A DNA stretch of 64,000 nt from Bacteroidota bacterium (GTDB lineage Bacteria; Bacteroidota; Bacteroidia; UKL13-3): NCBI GenBank assembly GCA_027487835.1, contig JAIYCU010000032.1, positions 1-64,000 of the forward strand, given 5' to 3'. Below the pieces are notes generated by a model. The model made no database searches. It was not told the origin of the DNA and saw nothing but the letters and a program-made list of their open reading frames with translations. The first letter of the stretch is position 1; every line of letters begins with the position of its first letter. Positions 36,217-45,359 of the stretch are shown in pieces. Made by a program: the position numbers and the translations under genes.

Positions 36217-37485
36217 CTATTGCTTTAAAAACTTAAAATGGCTTGTTCCTACTTCTAACAAATAAATTCCTTGGGGTAGCTCACTTAGATTTATGCTGGT
36301 TTCTAATGCTTCTATTTTCTTGCATTCAAGCAAGTTTCCAGAGGCACTATACAACTTATAAAGTGTCCCAAAAGAAGCATCCATGACCGTAAAATAAACA
36401 AACGACTCTGCAGGATTTGGAAACACCTGCACTTTTTGAGGGGATAAATGATTAAAACCCGTTGTACTAATAGCAACCTCTGTCCAAGAAGTATCTGTTT
36501 CATTGCATCTAAATGCTACTAAATTTACCTTGAAGTTTCCGTTAGTTTTATAGGTATGCAAAGGCTCAAATTGTGTAGAAGTATCGCCATCACCAAATTC
36601 CCATAAATAGCCGTCTGCATTTGTTGAGGTATTTTGAAACTGAATGGTTTTGGGATTGGAAGTTTGATGTTTGAAGTTTGCTTTTGGTCCAAATTCACCA
36701 AGGTTCCAATCGCGTAACTTTTGATAAACAATCAACTTTGCCGCTTCTCTAATGGCCGCGGCTTGGGTAGTTGGCAATCCGCCATTATTTGTAATGAGAG
36801 TAGGATCTTTCTTGAGAATGAGTGCATAAAATGAACAAGCAGCAGCATAACTTCCTGCCAATGAAGGATGGCTTTCATCTGCGTTGTAAAGTTCGATGCT
36901 TGGGCTATTTGCTCTAAGGTATTTCCAAACGGCCCCTACGGGTGATAGTAAGGCTTTGTTATCATCAGCCATTTTCCTGTATCGCAACGCCAATAAACTA
37001 TCCATGCCTGTGTAGGTACATACGGGTGGCCAGGTTGGGCAGTTTTGAGCATCACCATTTTTTCTTCCCCATGTCATATAAAATACTGTCTTTGTACAGT
37101 TATTATTTGCCTTTATCAAACTATCCAAAGCCCTAGCATAAGGAAATACCTGGGTTTCCACTTGTTCAGATGGAAATGAGGGCAATTGGCTTTGCTCTTG
37201 TAATACAACATAATCCCATTTTTGGGAATTTATTTTTGCAAGTGACACTTCATTTTTTGAATGCCCCATTAATGTAAAACCACCTGGAGTATTGGCATCA
37301 GTTTGCAGGGTGTCTCCACTGGAAAGTGCTATATTGGTTAAAAGTAAAGGCAGGTTATTATATTGCGTATAGCTGTTACCTAGAAAAAGCACTTTGCGGG
37401 TGCCTGATTGCCCATTGACTTTTGCTTCAATTGTTAAAAAAGCTAAAAAAAATAGGATTATCCTAGCCCAAATTTTAGGAAACAT
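36217..37485 (-). CDS. T9SS-secreted SGNH/DUF4886-like hydrolase with PKD domain
   Basis: A 422-residue protein. Signal peptide to about residue 25; SGNH-type beginning KVLFLGNSYTQYNNLP with Ser as probable nucleophile; VLQEQSQLP; and DESHPSLAGSYAAA carrying the Asp-x-x-His part of the triad. A PKD domain follows (about 265-340; GYLWEFGDGDTSTQFEP), then a type IX tail (VFPNPAESFVYF ... GIYLLEVG). It may deacetylate a polysaccharide or another ester outside the cell. The substrate is not visible. Confidence 0.75.
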   Translation of the reverse strand: MFPKIWARIILFFLAFLTIEAKVNGQSGTRKVLFLGNSYTQYNNLPLLLTNIALSSGDTLQTDANTPGGFTLMGHSKNEVSLAKINSQKWDYVVLQEQSQLPSFPSEQVETQVFPYARALDSLIKANNNCTKTVFYMTWGRKNGDAQNCPTWPPVCTYTGMDSLLALRYRKMADDNKALLSPVGAVWKYLRANSPSIELYNADESHPSLAGSYAAACSFYALILKKDPTLITNNGGLPTTQAAAIREAAKLIVYQKLRDWNLGEFGPKANFKHQTSNPKTIQFQNTSTNADGYLWEFGDGDTSTQFEPLHTYKTNGNFKVNLVAFRCNETDTSWTEVAISTTGFNHLSPQKVQVFPNPAESFVYFTVMDASFGTLYKLYSASGNLLECKKIEALETSINLSELPQGIYLLEVGTSHFKFLKQ

Positions 37486-37495
37486 TCCAGTTTAG

Positions 37496-38410
37496 TTAAC
37501 GATATAAAAATGTTGCTATTCCACCCTCTTGTACTTCATGAATCAGTTCAAAGTTTGGATGTTGCTTAGTAAAATCAAGAGTTTGGTTATACCAAAGTCT
37601 TGGTCGTTCTCTATGTTGTCTCCAATCTTGCATTACAATTATTGTTTTGTTTGGGACAAAGTTTTTTGAAAAGATATTAAACCAAGCATTATTCGCATCT
37701 AGTGTTCTGCCACAATCAACTATAATGATTTCTATATTTTTATCTTCCCATTTTATTTGAGGAAGATTTTCATTTCCATCAAAATTTGTAAACTTACCTT
37801 GATATACCTGTATTTTGTCTAAAATATTAGCAGCGTATCTTTCAAAAATAAATTTGAAGTCGCCGTGATTATTTGGCCTATCAGCATCAGCATAATGGGG
37901 GTCCATCCAAGAAGATCGCCAAACAAAATCATCAAAAACATGCAACCTTTTATCATTAAACAACTGATTTTTACTAAAAGCATCCACTAAATGCAGGGTT
38001 GAATGCCCAAACCATGGCCCAAGTTCTATTACTTCTCCCCATCCAGAGTAGCTTTTGGCTATATAGTGATAATAACGTATTTCCTCCTTTGAAATCATGC
38101 CAGGCATATCATATACTTTTGGGTTTTCACTTAGCCATGGAGCAAATTTATCCATGATTGAATATTCTAATTGAAACTGCCCCTTCTCATTCTCCCAGCC
38201 AAGAACTTTTCCCTTAGGTGTGCTGCTAATTCTTTGAAAATCCTCAATCAACAATTGTAGTCTCTCCATTTGGTTCGATAAGTTCAATAACTGCTTATCA
38301 GACATAGATTTAAAACCTAATTCAATTGTATTTAGACAAAATTGAATTTGTGTATCTAATGGAATTTGGGAGAAAATTTTTCTTCCATATTTTGTAAATA
38401 TTGAACCCAT
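37496..38410 (-). CDS. class I SAM-dependent methyltransferase-like protein
   Basis: A 304-residue protein. A Rossmann-type core starts around residue 130 with VIELGPWFGHSTLHLVDAF (SAM motif I), then LHVFDDFVWRSSWMD, and IIIVDCGRTLDANNAWF as the acidic strand 4. This matches the Methyltransf_24/TylF-like group, which often modifies sugars. It is 11 bp from the hydrolase gene downstream and near an acyl- and a glycosyltransferase, suggesting surface-glycan work. The acceptor is unknown. Confidence 0.65.
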   Translation of the reverse strand: MGSIFTKYGRKIFSQIPLDTQIQFCLNTIELGFKSMSDKQLLNLSNQMERLQLLIEDFQRISSTPKGKVLGWENEKGQFQLEYSIMDKFAPWLSENPKVYDMPGMISKEEIRYYHYIAKSYSGWGEVIELGPWFGHSTLHLVDAFSKNQLFNDKRLHVFDDFVWRSSWMDPHYADADRPNNHGDFKFIFERYAANILDKIQVYQGKFTNFDGNENLPQIKWEDKNIEIIIVDCGRTLDANNAWFNIFSKNFVPNKTIIVMQDWRQHRERPRLWYNQTLDFTKQHPNFELIHEVQEGGIATFLYR

Positions 38411-38675
38411 CTTTTTTCTCCAAATATAAAAAAAACCTTAAGATAAGTGCGATAATTGATTTAAGCTTATTTTTATATCATCTAAAACCATTGGATTATA
38501 AATGGAGGAAGGAACTAAGTAAATTTTTTATTCTGCCTTTTACTCAAATTGTCTAAAAAACGATAGGGCAGAGCACAAAGGCTTGCATGTTTAACGAAAT
38601 GCATAAAATTTCTTCGAAAAGTCCAATATAAATCAATAAGGCTTAAAAGAGAGGAGAAAATTCTAAAAGAAACAA

Positions 38676-38683
38676 TAATTTTG
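38676..38683 (+). promoter_or_regulatory. -7 box TAATTTTG 4 nt before a start codon
   Basis: Full TAnnTTTG match ending 4 nt before the ATG of the thioredoxin-like gene; transcription would begin at or next to the start codon. Confidence 0.45.
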
Positions 38684-38687
38684 TAGC

Positions 38688-39323
38688 ATGAACCAAGTGC
38701 GAAATATCCATCAGTTAACCAAGTTTGAGTATAAAAGCTATTTTGAACAAGCCGTTGATTTTGATTCTTACCTGAACAAAATGCAGGAGGAAGCGGCTTT
38801 GAAATCTGAAGAGGGTCTATTGTCTTATGTTCCCATGAACTTGCAACGTGTAACACGGATTCTTAAAACCTATGAGGTTTCTTCGAGTTTATTAGAAACT
38901 ATTGAGCAAATTCAACATAAAATTTATTGGCTTGTTATTACAGAAAATTGGTGTGGAGATGCGGCACAGATTATTCCGGTTATGCACAAAATTGCACAAA
39001 GCGCTGGCGGTAAAATTAATTTGAAACTTATTTATAGAGATGAACATCTGCCCTTAATAGATGCCCACCTAACAGGTTCAAGCAGATCTATCCCCAAATT
39101 AATACAATTAGACACTCACTTTAACCTAACCGCAATCTGGGGACCTAGGCCAAATGATGCCCAGCAGCTAGTGGTAGAACTAAAAAATAATCCAGCAACT
39201 GCAGACAAATACAGTGAAGAACTTCATAAATGGTATGCCCAGAATAAACAGACTTATATAGAACGTGACTTAATCAAGGCAATTCAAAAAGGGTCTGCCT
39301 TATGCGCAGATTGCTTTATTTAA
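38688..39323 (+). CDS. thioredoxin-like protein with WCGD active site
   Basis: A 211-residue protein of the bacterial thioredoxin_9-type group. After a helical N-terminus the fold holds WLVITENWCGDAAQIIPVMH with Cys89 but Asp91-Ala92 where the second cysteine would be, then the cis-proline region SRSIPKLIQL. A C-terminal CADC pair might act as resolving cysteines. No signal peptide, so cytoplasmic. The role is probably thiol chemistry; the partner is unknown. Confidence 0.75.
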   Translation: MNQVRNIHQLTKFEYKSYFEQAVDFDSYLNKMQEEAALKSEEGLLSYVPMNLQRVTRILKTYEVSSSLLETIEQIQHKIYWLVITENWCGDAAQIIPVMHKIAQSAGGKINLKLIYRDEHLPLIDAHLTGSSRSIPKLIQLDTHFNLTAIWGPRPNDAQQLVVELKNNPATADKYSEELHKWYAQNKQTYIERDLIKAIQKGSALCADCFI

Positions 39324-39338
39324 GAGGAATTTTGTGCC

Positions 39339-40268
39339 ATGCGCATTATCCAATTGTTTTTCGGTCTGACCCTAAGTCTTAGTTTTACAAAAGGCTTTGC
39401 ACAAATCAAAGTTCAACCAGCACCTGCTAAAAAACTAAGTTTGAGTACCTTTTTTTCGGACAGTAACAGGAAAAATATCACCCTCACGCTTGTGCCAGGC
39501 TTTGGCAACAAGAAAGGTAATATGTTTGCACGAACCAATATTTATAGCCTGAATATTTTTGCAGGTGCTTCTGCCGGCAATGAGAGGCTAGAGATAGGCG
39601 GCCTGCTAAATTACGAAAGCGGTTCTGTAAAAGGCCTACAAATTGCAGGCTTATGCAACTATGTTGAAGGGAATGTGTCTGGCTTACAAATAGGCGGACT
39701 ATTTAATAGGGTAAAAGGTGCGGCCAGCGGCTTACAAATAGGATTCATAAACCACTCAGATAGCATCGCAGGACTTCCAATCGGTTTTTTAAGTTTTGGT
39801 AAAACACATTTTAAACAGATTGAAGTGAGTTTAAACGAAAAGCAGCTCTGGAATTTTGGATTTAGAACAGGTGTAAAAAAGCTTCAAAACATATTTTTAT
39901 TGGGCGTACAATCGGGTCAAACCAAACTAATTTGGACCTATGGATATGGCGTTGGAACACTTGTTCCTCTTGAAAAAAAATGGCAATTAAGTTTAGACTG
40001 GGTAATTCAACAAATGAGGGTAGCAGGAACCAATGATAGAAGCACAAATTTGATAAACACCATTTTTATTGGCTTTGTTAAGCCTGTTAATTCAAAGCTT
40101 TCTTTAAGTTTTGGGCCAAGCCTAGACCTAAGCATTTTTAGCAATAAAGGACCCAACTATAAGAGCAGATTTAGTTCTTATACTGCAAATTACTCCTTTT
40201 CTGAGAATTATGGACAAAAAACAGTGCGTATTTGGGTAGGAATTAAAGCAGGTGTACGCATTTGGTAA
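39339..40268 (+). CDS. outer-membrane/surface protein with LA_2272-like repeats
   Basis: A 309-residue protein with a signal peptide (LTLSLSFTKGFAQ). Residues about 85-150 hold repeats of about 20 residues built on GLQI: VKGLQIAGLCNYVEG, VSGLQIGGLFNRVKG, ASGLQIGFINHSDS, as in LA_2272-type surface repeats. The rest looks like a beta-barrel. It follows the thioredoxin-like gene by 15 bp. Function unknown. Confidence 0.6.
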   Translation: MRIIQLFFGLTLSLSFTKGFAQIKVQPAPAKKLSLSTFFSDSNRKNITLTLVPGFGNKKGNMFARTNIYSLNIFAGASAGNERLEIGGLLNYESGSVKGLQIAGLCNYVEGNVSGLQIGGLFNRVKGAASGLQIGFINHSDSIAGLPIGFLSFGKTHFKQIEVSLNEKQLWNFGFRTGVKKLQNIFLLGVQSGQTKLIWTYGYGVGTLVPLEKKWQLSLDWVIQQMRVAGTNDRSTNLINTIFIGFVKPVNSKLSLSFGPSLDLSIFSNKGPNYKSRFSSYTANYSFSENYGQKTVRIWVGIKAGVRIW

Positions 40269-40285
40269 AAGGCAAATAATAGCGA

Positions 40286-41077
40286 TTAGTCCAAAGAGCC
40301 TTCTAACAGTTTAGTATTTTGTGTTGCGGCAAATTTTACTTTTTTATCTGCTAGCTTTTGTTGCACCGCAATTGTTGAGTGATAATGTTCTGGATGCCAC
40401 AAGTGATATTGTATAAACCTGTTCTTTAATCTTAAGAAAGAAATACCAAGTGCATGTAAACGCCACTCTATATCGGTATCTTCACCGATACCTGCTTCCA
40501 CATAGCTTTCATCAAACCCCTTTGCAATTAAAATATCACTTTTATGAATGCTCCAATTATGACCCCAAATTCCAATTTTATACTTGGGAGGCAAAAAGGG
40601 TAAATACCAAGCGGCATCCAATCTTTGGGTTTTGCTAAAAAGCAATAGAATTGGGTTAAGCAAACTAAGTTGCTTTTTTTGATAAAATTGTTGCGTAAGA
40701 TTTTCACTAAGCATTACCCTGCGACCATATAGCGCTGCGCCAAGCTTTTTGGCTTGCACATGAGAATAGATAAACCTAGGATGTAAAATACAATCACCAT
40801 CAATAAAAATTAAATACGTGCCTTTGGCGTGTCTAATTGCCGCATTAAGAATTTTGCATTTCCTAAAACCATTATCGTCCTGCTGCAAGTGAACCAATGG
40901 AAATGGCATTTGATTTTGCCATGCGTTTATAAAGTTTTTGGCAACTTCGCTATCATTGTCTTCTGCCACCAATACTTCCAAACTGCCTGGCTTATATTGG
41001 GCCTGCAAACTTTTAAATATTAGCGCTAGGGCATCTAAGTTTTTATAAATAGAGATGATGAGCGTGGTTTCTATCAA
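40286..41077 (-). CDS. GT2 family glycosyltransferase
   Basis: A 263-residue GT-A enzyme: start TTLIISIYKNLDALALIFKS, VAEDNDS, the DxD motif in IFIDGDCILHP, and the galactosyltransferase-like C-terminal region with WGHNWSIHKSDI and GIGEDTDIEWRL. Start is a TTG at 41077. It transfers a sugar from a nucleotide donor, probably to a surface glycan. No membrane segments. Confidence 0.85.
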   Translation of the reverse strand: MIETTLIISIYKNLDALALIFKSLQAQYKPGSLEVLVAEDNDSEVAKNFINAWQNQMPFPLVHLQQDDNGFRKCKILNAAIRHAKGTYLIFIDGDCILHPRFIYSHVQAKKLGAALYGRRVMLSENLTQQFYQKKQLSLLNPILLLFSKTQRLDAAWYLPFLPPKYKIGIWGHNWSIHKSDILIAKGFDESYVEAGIGEDTDIEWRLHALGISFLRLKNRFIQYHLWHPEHYHSTIAVQQKLADKKVKFAATQNTKLLEGSLD

Positions 41078-41164
41078 AACAATTAAAATTAGAACACAAG
41101 ATTACTAAAATTAATTGCATTCGGGAAAAATCATATGCCTGCGTACCAATCATTATTAAATAAA

Positions 41165-41198
41165 AAGGGGAGTTTGCCAACAATGGCAAACTCCCCTT
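41165..41198 (-). terminator. terminator of the fasciclin lipoprotein gene
   Basis: Perfect 15-bp inverted repeat AAGGGGAGTTTGCCA / TGGCAAACTCCCCTT with a 4-nt loop, 23 bp past the stop of the minus-strand gene, ending in a T-rich run on that strand. The strongest hairpin in the window. Confidence 0.85.
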
Positions 41199-41220
41199 CC
41201 TTCTTTTGAGAAAAACTTAA

Positions 41221-42144
41221 TTAGGGTAAAATTACCTTGTTAATTACATGTACAACTCCGTTTATAGCTTGAATATCTGCGGCAACTACAGACGCATCTG
41301 TTGTTTTGCCACCGTTTAATTTTACGCCAGAAGTAGTATTAAAAGTAAGTTCAACTGCTGTATTTAAAGTAGTTACTTTTTGTCCGTTTCCGATTTGTGT
41401 TGATCTTACTTGGCTGCCTAGAACATGGGCAGTTAAAATTGGGACTAACTGCTCTTTAGTGGTTCCCTCTAAGTTAAAATTGATATCAGCAAAAGCTTGA
41501 TTAATGGGTGCAAATACCGTTAGGTTATCTGTATTGTCTAAAGTTTCTACCAATTCTGCTTTGGCAACTGCAGCTACCAAAGAGGTAAACAAAGGATCAT
41601 TTATAGCAATATCCACTACAGTTGGAGGCAACAAAACAGCATCAATAATGTGCACTACACCATTACTTGCATCAACATCCGCGGTGATTACATTTACATC
41701 TTTGTTTAATTTTATTGGAGCAATTCCAATTTTTAAGGAAACGCCATTATTACCAACTTTAAATAAAGTAGGTTCATACGCATTTTTTAACTGGGTAGAT
41801 TTAACTTCGGTACCTAAAACATGGTATAACAATACTGATTTAAATCCTTCAAGATCTTCTCCTGATAAGCCATTGATATATTTCTCATCAATTTGTAGTG
41901 CTCTGAAGGCTGCATTTTTAGGGGCAAAAACAGTAAAGTTTCCTGTTCCGTTTAAAGTAGCAACTAAACCAGCCTTAGTAAGCCCTGCCACTAAAATAGA
42001 AAATGAAGTATCGGCACTTGCAATACCTACTATGGTTTTTTGGGTTGGGGTTGGGGTTTCTTTTTTGTCTTCTTCTTTTGTACAAGCAGTAAACAATAGT
42101 GCAGAGGCTACCAATGCGCTAGTTAGAAAGCTAAGTTTTTTCAT
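41221..42144 (-). CDS. lipoprotein with two fasciclin domains
   Basis: About 307 residues from the ATG at 42144 (MKKLSFLTSALVASALLFTAC, lipobox TAC); a TTG further up would put 13 residues before the signal peptide. After a threonine/proline linker it has two FAS1 domains (about 35-170 and 175-305), each with TVFAPKNAAF / TVFAPINQAF, an LxxHVLG stretch and NGVVHIIDAVLLPP / NGVVHVINKVILP. FAS1 proteins act in adhesion. Probably surface-exposed. It has its own strong terminator. Confidence 0.9.
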   Translation of the reverse strand: MKKLSFLTSALVASALLFTACTKEEDKKETPTPTQKTIVGIASADTSFSILVAGLTKAGLVATLNGTGNFTVFAPKNAAFRALQIDEKYINGLSGEDLEGFKSVLLYHVLGTEVKSTQLKNAYEPTLFKVGNNGVSLKIGIAPIKLNKDVNVITADVDASNGVVHIIDAVLLPPTVVDIAINDPLFTSLVAAVAKAELVETLDNTDNLTVFAPINQAFADINFNLEGTTKEQLVPILTAHVLGSQVRSTQIGNGQKVTTLNTAVELTFNTTSGVKLNGGKTTDASVVAADIQAINGVVHVINKVILP

Positions 42145-42356
42145 GTTTAAAATTGTTTTTTTTGATTTGTAAGCTATAGACATACAAAGCCTTTCTTAGT
42201 TGTCTGAACAAGACTAAAAAAAACTATTCCAACTGATAATTAGACAAGAATATTTTTATCAAAACAATTTCTTTTCTTACTTGTACAAACACATCAAAAA
42301 TTTGTTTGTAAGTATTTGGTCTAAATTTTAGAACTTTGATTGCCGTAAAAAACCTT

Positions 42357-42872
42357 ATGCCAATATTAAAAACATTATCAGCAATTTTGTTACTTCTTTT
42401 ATGGAGTGCATGCGGGCAACAATACTATTATTTGAATAAAGTAAGAGCAAGTCCAAAAAAGGGAAGTTTTACAATCCAAATTGAAAACAAAGCGCCAAAG
42501 TATTTAAGTTCCAACTTTGAGGCAGAAGTTAAAGATGCGGCTATAAAAAAACTAATAAGGCAAGGTCATGCTTATAAACCAAATAATCCACAGTATATAT
42601 TTACCCTAAGTATAAAACTAGACTCGGTTGAAACCACCGGTATAGCTTATGTAGGAGGCATGTATGTTGGCAGAGCTATAGCCATAGGGAATTATAAAAA
42701 TTATACCTTAAATAGCAGGGGCATTTACCTGAAGTTAGCAACAGAATATGTGAAAACCAAAGCAAACATTTGGGAGATGGAGTATGATTTGTATTATTTT
42801 GCGCAAGCCCAAAAAGACCTACGAAGAACCAAAGGGGTAGTTCGGTATATGATGGGACAGTTTAAACATTAA
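42357..42872 (+). CDS. hypothetical lipoprotein
   Basis: About 171 residues from the ATG at 42357 (MPILKTLSAILLLLLWSAC, lipobox WSAC); a TTG 21 nt upstream is also in frame but poorly placed. The mature domain (KGSFTIQIENKAPKYLSSNF ... YIFTLSIKLDSVETT ... YVGRAIAIGNYKNY) is reminiscent of DUF4136-type periplasmic lipoproteins but I cannot confirm it. It lies 4 bp before the bestrophin gene and may be cotranscribed. Confidence 0.65.
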   Translation: MPILKTLSAILLLLLWSACGQQYYYLNKVRASPKKGSFTIQIENKAPKYLSSNFEAEVKDAAIKKLIRQGHAYKPNNPQYIFTLSIKLDSVETTGIAYVGGMYVGRAIAIGNYKNYTLNSRGIYLKLATEYVKTKANIWEMEYDLYYFAQAQKDLRRTKGVVRYMMGQFKH

Positions 42873-42876
42873 TAAA

Positions 42877-43719
42877 ATGGTTCAATATAATCCAAAAGAA
42901 TGGTTTGGGTTAATTTTCAAGTTTCATAAAAGTGATACTTTTAGACAACTATTTTGGGTAATGGTTTGTGTTGCCCTTTACTCCCTTCTATTGGCCTATC
43001 TAGAAATTGAAATACTTTCACTCAATTTTAAATCAACCCCGGCACTGCATAGTATTTTGGGCTTTGTCTTATCCATTTTATTAGTATTTAGAACTAATAC
43101 GGCTTATGATAGGTGGTGGGAAGGCCGAAGACATTGGGGGGCGCTCACCAATCATTCTCGCTCAATTGCTATTAAAATAAAAAACATGGTTCCTAATCAG
43201 CATTTTCATTATTCAGAGATTATGGAATGGATTGCAATTTACCCAAAGGTTTTAGCTACTCATTTAAGAAACAAGAAGCTAGACCATAAACACATACCAA
43301 ATACGGTGCACCAGCCTAATTTTGTCTATTTCAAAATTAGTGCAAGCCTAAATTTTCTAAAGACCGAAGGCGTAATAAACGATTTGCAGTTGCTTCAACT
43401 CAATACGGAGTTAATGGCTTATACCGACGTTTGTGGCGCATGCGAAAGAATTAAAAACACACCCATACCATTTAGTTATAGTATGTTTCTAAAGAAATTT
43501 ATTTTCATTTACATCATCACCATGCCGTATGGATTTATTAAAGAGTTTGAGTATGGAATTGTGTTAGTGGTAACCTTTGTTTTATATGTTTTGGGCAGTT
43601 TAGAATTGGTAGCAGAGGAAATAGAAAATCCATTTGGAACAGATGCCAACGACTTAAACCTCGATGAAATGGCCCATAACATTCAACTTAACGTGAACGA
43701 AATTGCTTACACTTTTTAA
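42877..43719 (+). CDS. bestrophin family anion channel
   Basis: A 280-residue membrane protein of the bestrophin/RFP-TM family: early WFGLIFKFHKSDTFRQLF, then NTAYDRWWEGRRHWGALTNHSR, a hallmark of bacterial bestrophins, and the C-terminal IENPFGTDANDLNLDEMAHNI. Bacterial homologues form pentameric chloride or cation channels. The AlkB-like gene starts 17 bp inside its 3' end. Confidence 0.88.
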   Translation: MVQYNPKEWFGLIFKFHKSDTFRQLFWVMVCVALYSLLLAYLEIEILSLNFKSTPALHSILGFVLSILLVFRTNTAYDRWWEGRRHWGALTNHSRSIAIKIKNMVPNQHFHYSEIMEWIAIYPKVLATHLRNKKLDHKHIPNTVHQPNFVYFKISASLNFLKTEGVINDLQLLQLNTELMAYTDVCGACERIKNTPIPFSYSMFLKKFIFIYIITMPYGFIKEFEYGIVLVVTFVLYVLGSLELVAEEIENPFGTDANDLNLDEMAHNIQLNVNEIAYTF

Positions 43720-44311
43720 CCAATCAACTTCAAACCTATTGCCATGCGACGGGGAGTTATACTTAATAGATAACTTTATTGAACCCCAAGAAGCCAACGA
43801 TATTTTCAGACAATTACAGGAAGAAATTGATTGGCAACAATATCAAATTAGAATGTTTGGTAAAATGCTCAATCAACCACGACTTACAGCATGGTATGGG
43901 CAAGCCAATATTGCATACAGTTATTCTGGTTTGAACCTAAAAGCCCAAGCCTTTACACCCTTGCTCGAAACATTAAAGACCTCCGTTGAAGCGAGCTATC
44001 AAACACAGTTTAACAGCGTATTGCTAAATCTATATCGCAACGAGAGAGACTCCATGGGCTGGCATGCAGATGATGAGAAAGAATTGGGCATAACACCTTT
44101 AATTGCTTCACTAAGTTTTGGTTCAACCCGAAAATTTTTGCTAAAACATAAAAAAGAGAAAACGCTTAAATTAAGCTTGAATTTAACACCAGGTAGTTTA
44201 GTTATCATGAAAGGAAGCATGCAACAAAATTGGTTGCATGCCATTCCAAAGGAAACAAAAACAGCTGGGGCAAGGATAAACCTTACTTATAGGGAAATAT
44301 TGAAGCGCTGA
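43703..44311 (+). CDS. alkB: AlkB-like 2-oxoglutarate/Fe(II) dioxygenase
   Basis: A 202-residue dealkylase-type oxygenase: PRLTAWYGQANIAYSYSG, iron ligands His121, Asp123 (MGWHADDE) and His179 (NWLHAIPK), and 2-oxoglutarate-binding Arg191 (GARINLTYR). It resembles the ALKBH2/3 type that removes methyl lesions from DNA or RNA. The start is probably the TTG at 43703, overlapping the bestrophin gene by 17 bp. GGTTTGAACC copy at 43928. Confidence 0.88.
   Translation: MLTLFNQSTSNLLPCDGELYLIDNFIEPQEANDIFRQLQEEIDWQQYQIRMFGKMLNQPRLTAWYGQANIAYSYSGLNLKAQAFTPLLETLKTSVEASYQTQFNSVLLNLYRNERDSMGWHADDEKELGITPLIASLSFGSTRKFLLKHKKEKTLKLSLNLTPGSLVIMKGSMQQNWLHAIPKETKTAGARINLTYREILKR
43928..43937 (+). repeat. dispersed decamer GGTTTGAACC, copy 8
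   Basis: Exact copy inside the AlkB-like gene; read as Gly-Leu-Asn. First copy after the 20.7-kb motif-free stretch. Confidence 0.8.
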
Positions 44312-44381
44312 AATATCACTCAAAAAGGGGATGGTGGCCTATAACGAAAATAGGTATTTTTGGACCATTAATAAACACCCT

Positions 44382-45278
44382 ATGATACTTTTAATTGGTG
44401 CCTCTGGTCTTCTTGGTTCAAGCATAGGCCAAACTTTACAAGAGAAAAAAATTCCATTTGTTGCCGCAGGAAGAAATGAAAATAAACTACTAAAGGCATA
44501 TAAGAACCCGCCGCCCTTTAGAGCACTCGATTTATTTAAACCCACTAATTTAGAAACCGCTCTAGATGGTATTGATAAAATTATCGTTAGCACCCACGCA
44601 CTTTTTGGTACTGGAAAAACAGATTCGTCTAAACTAGATAGAGATGGGATAATTGCTCTTATCAACTATGCTAAAACCAAAAATATTGCTAATTTCATAT
44701 TGGTTTCAGTACATGGAGCAGCTAATAAACATCCAGTAGATTTTTATGAAAACAAGTTTTTTTCTGAAACAGCTCTAGTTAATAGTGGCATACCTTACAC
44801 TATATTACAACCAACTGCATTTATGGAATTACATATAGGGGAGCTTTTTGGCAAACGTTTGATATTAAAAGGCAAGGCTAAAATACTAGGTAAGGGAGAA
44901 AGTGTGAATAATTATGTGTCTGTAAAAGATTTAGCTGACGTCATTGCACATCTAATTTTAGACAAACCAAAGAATCAAAGAATCGAGATTGGTGGCCCTG
45001 ACAATATGAGCAAAAAACAAATAGCTAATATTTATGCAAAGCATTTATTAATTGAACCCAAAATAAGTTATATCCCAATAACAATACTTAAGCTGATGTC
45101 AAATTTGTTGTATCCCTTTCATAAAGGAATTTCTCGGGTAATTAAAATGACTATTCATAATGATAGCTACAGCAACGCTATGCACAATTTGCAACTTTTT
45201 GAGAAATATAGCATACAACCAATGAGTACCGAAAAATTCATTGAATTACACATAAAAAGTGTCAGAAAGGTAATTTAA
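44382..45278 (+). CDS. atypical SDR / NmrA-like NAD(P)-binding protein
   Basis: About 298 residues from the ATG at 44382, which starts directly with the dinucleotide fold (MILLIGASGLLGSSIGQTL); an ATG 51 nt upstream would add an unlikely tail. Glycine-rich motif GASGLLG, then IIVSTHAL, FILVSVHGA, the YENKFFSE stretch replacing the classic YxxxK, and PYTILQPTAFMELH. Such proteins bind NAD(P)H as sensors or reductases. Substrate unknown. Confidence 0.8.
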   Translation: MILLIGASGLLGSSIGQTLQEKKIPFVAAGRNENKLLKAYKNPPPFRALDLFKPTNLETALDGIDKIIVSTHALFGTGKTDSSKLDRDGIIALINYAKTKNIANFILVSVHGAANKHPVDFYENKFFSETALVNSGIPYTILQPTAFMELHIGELFGKRLILKGKAKILGKGESVNNYVSVKDLADVIAHLILDKPKNQRIEIGGPDNMSKKQIANIYAKHLLIEPKISYIPITILKLMSNLLYPFHKGISRVIKMTIHNDSYSNAMHNLQLFEKYSIQPMSTEKFIELHIKSVRKVI

Positions 45279-45359
45279 GCCCCCCAGAAAGGGTGAATGT
45301 ATTTATTTAGTAAGTACAATATCTTTGATAATTATTTCTAATTTCATAATATTGAATCG

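Noticed and set aside
38515-38856. 113-codon minus-strand frame as a complete gene
   Set aside because: Its start lies deep within the thioredoxin-like gene in antisense; only the non-overlapping tail was kept as a weak remnant.
41504-42172. 222-codon + strand frame opposite the fasciclin lipoprotein
   Set aside because: The minus-strand frame has two clear FAS1 domains and a lipobox; this frame is its antisense shadow.
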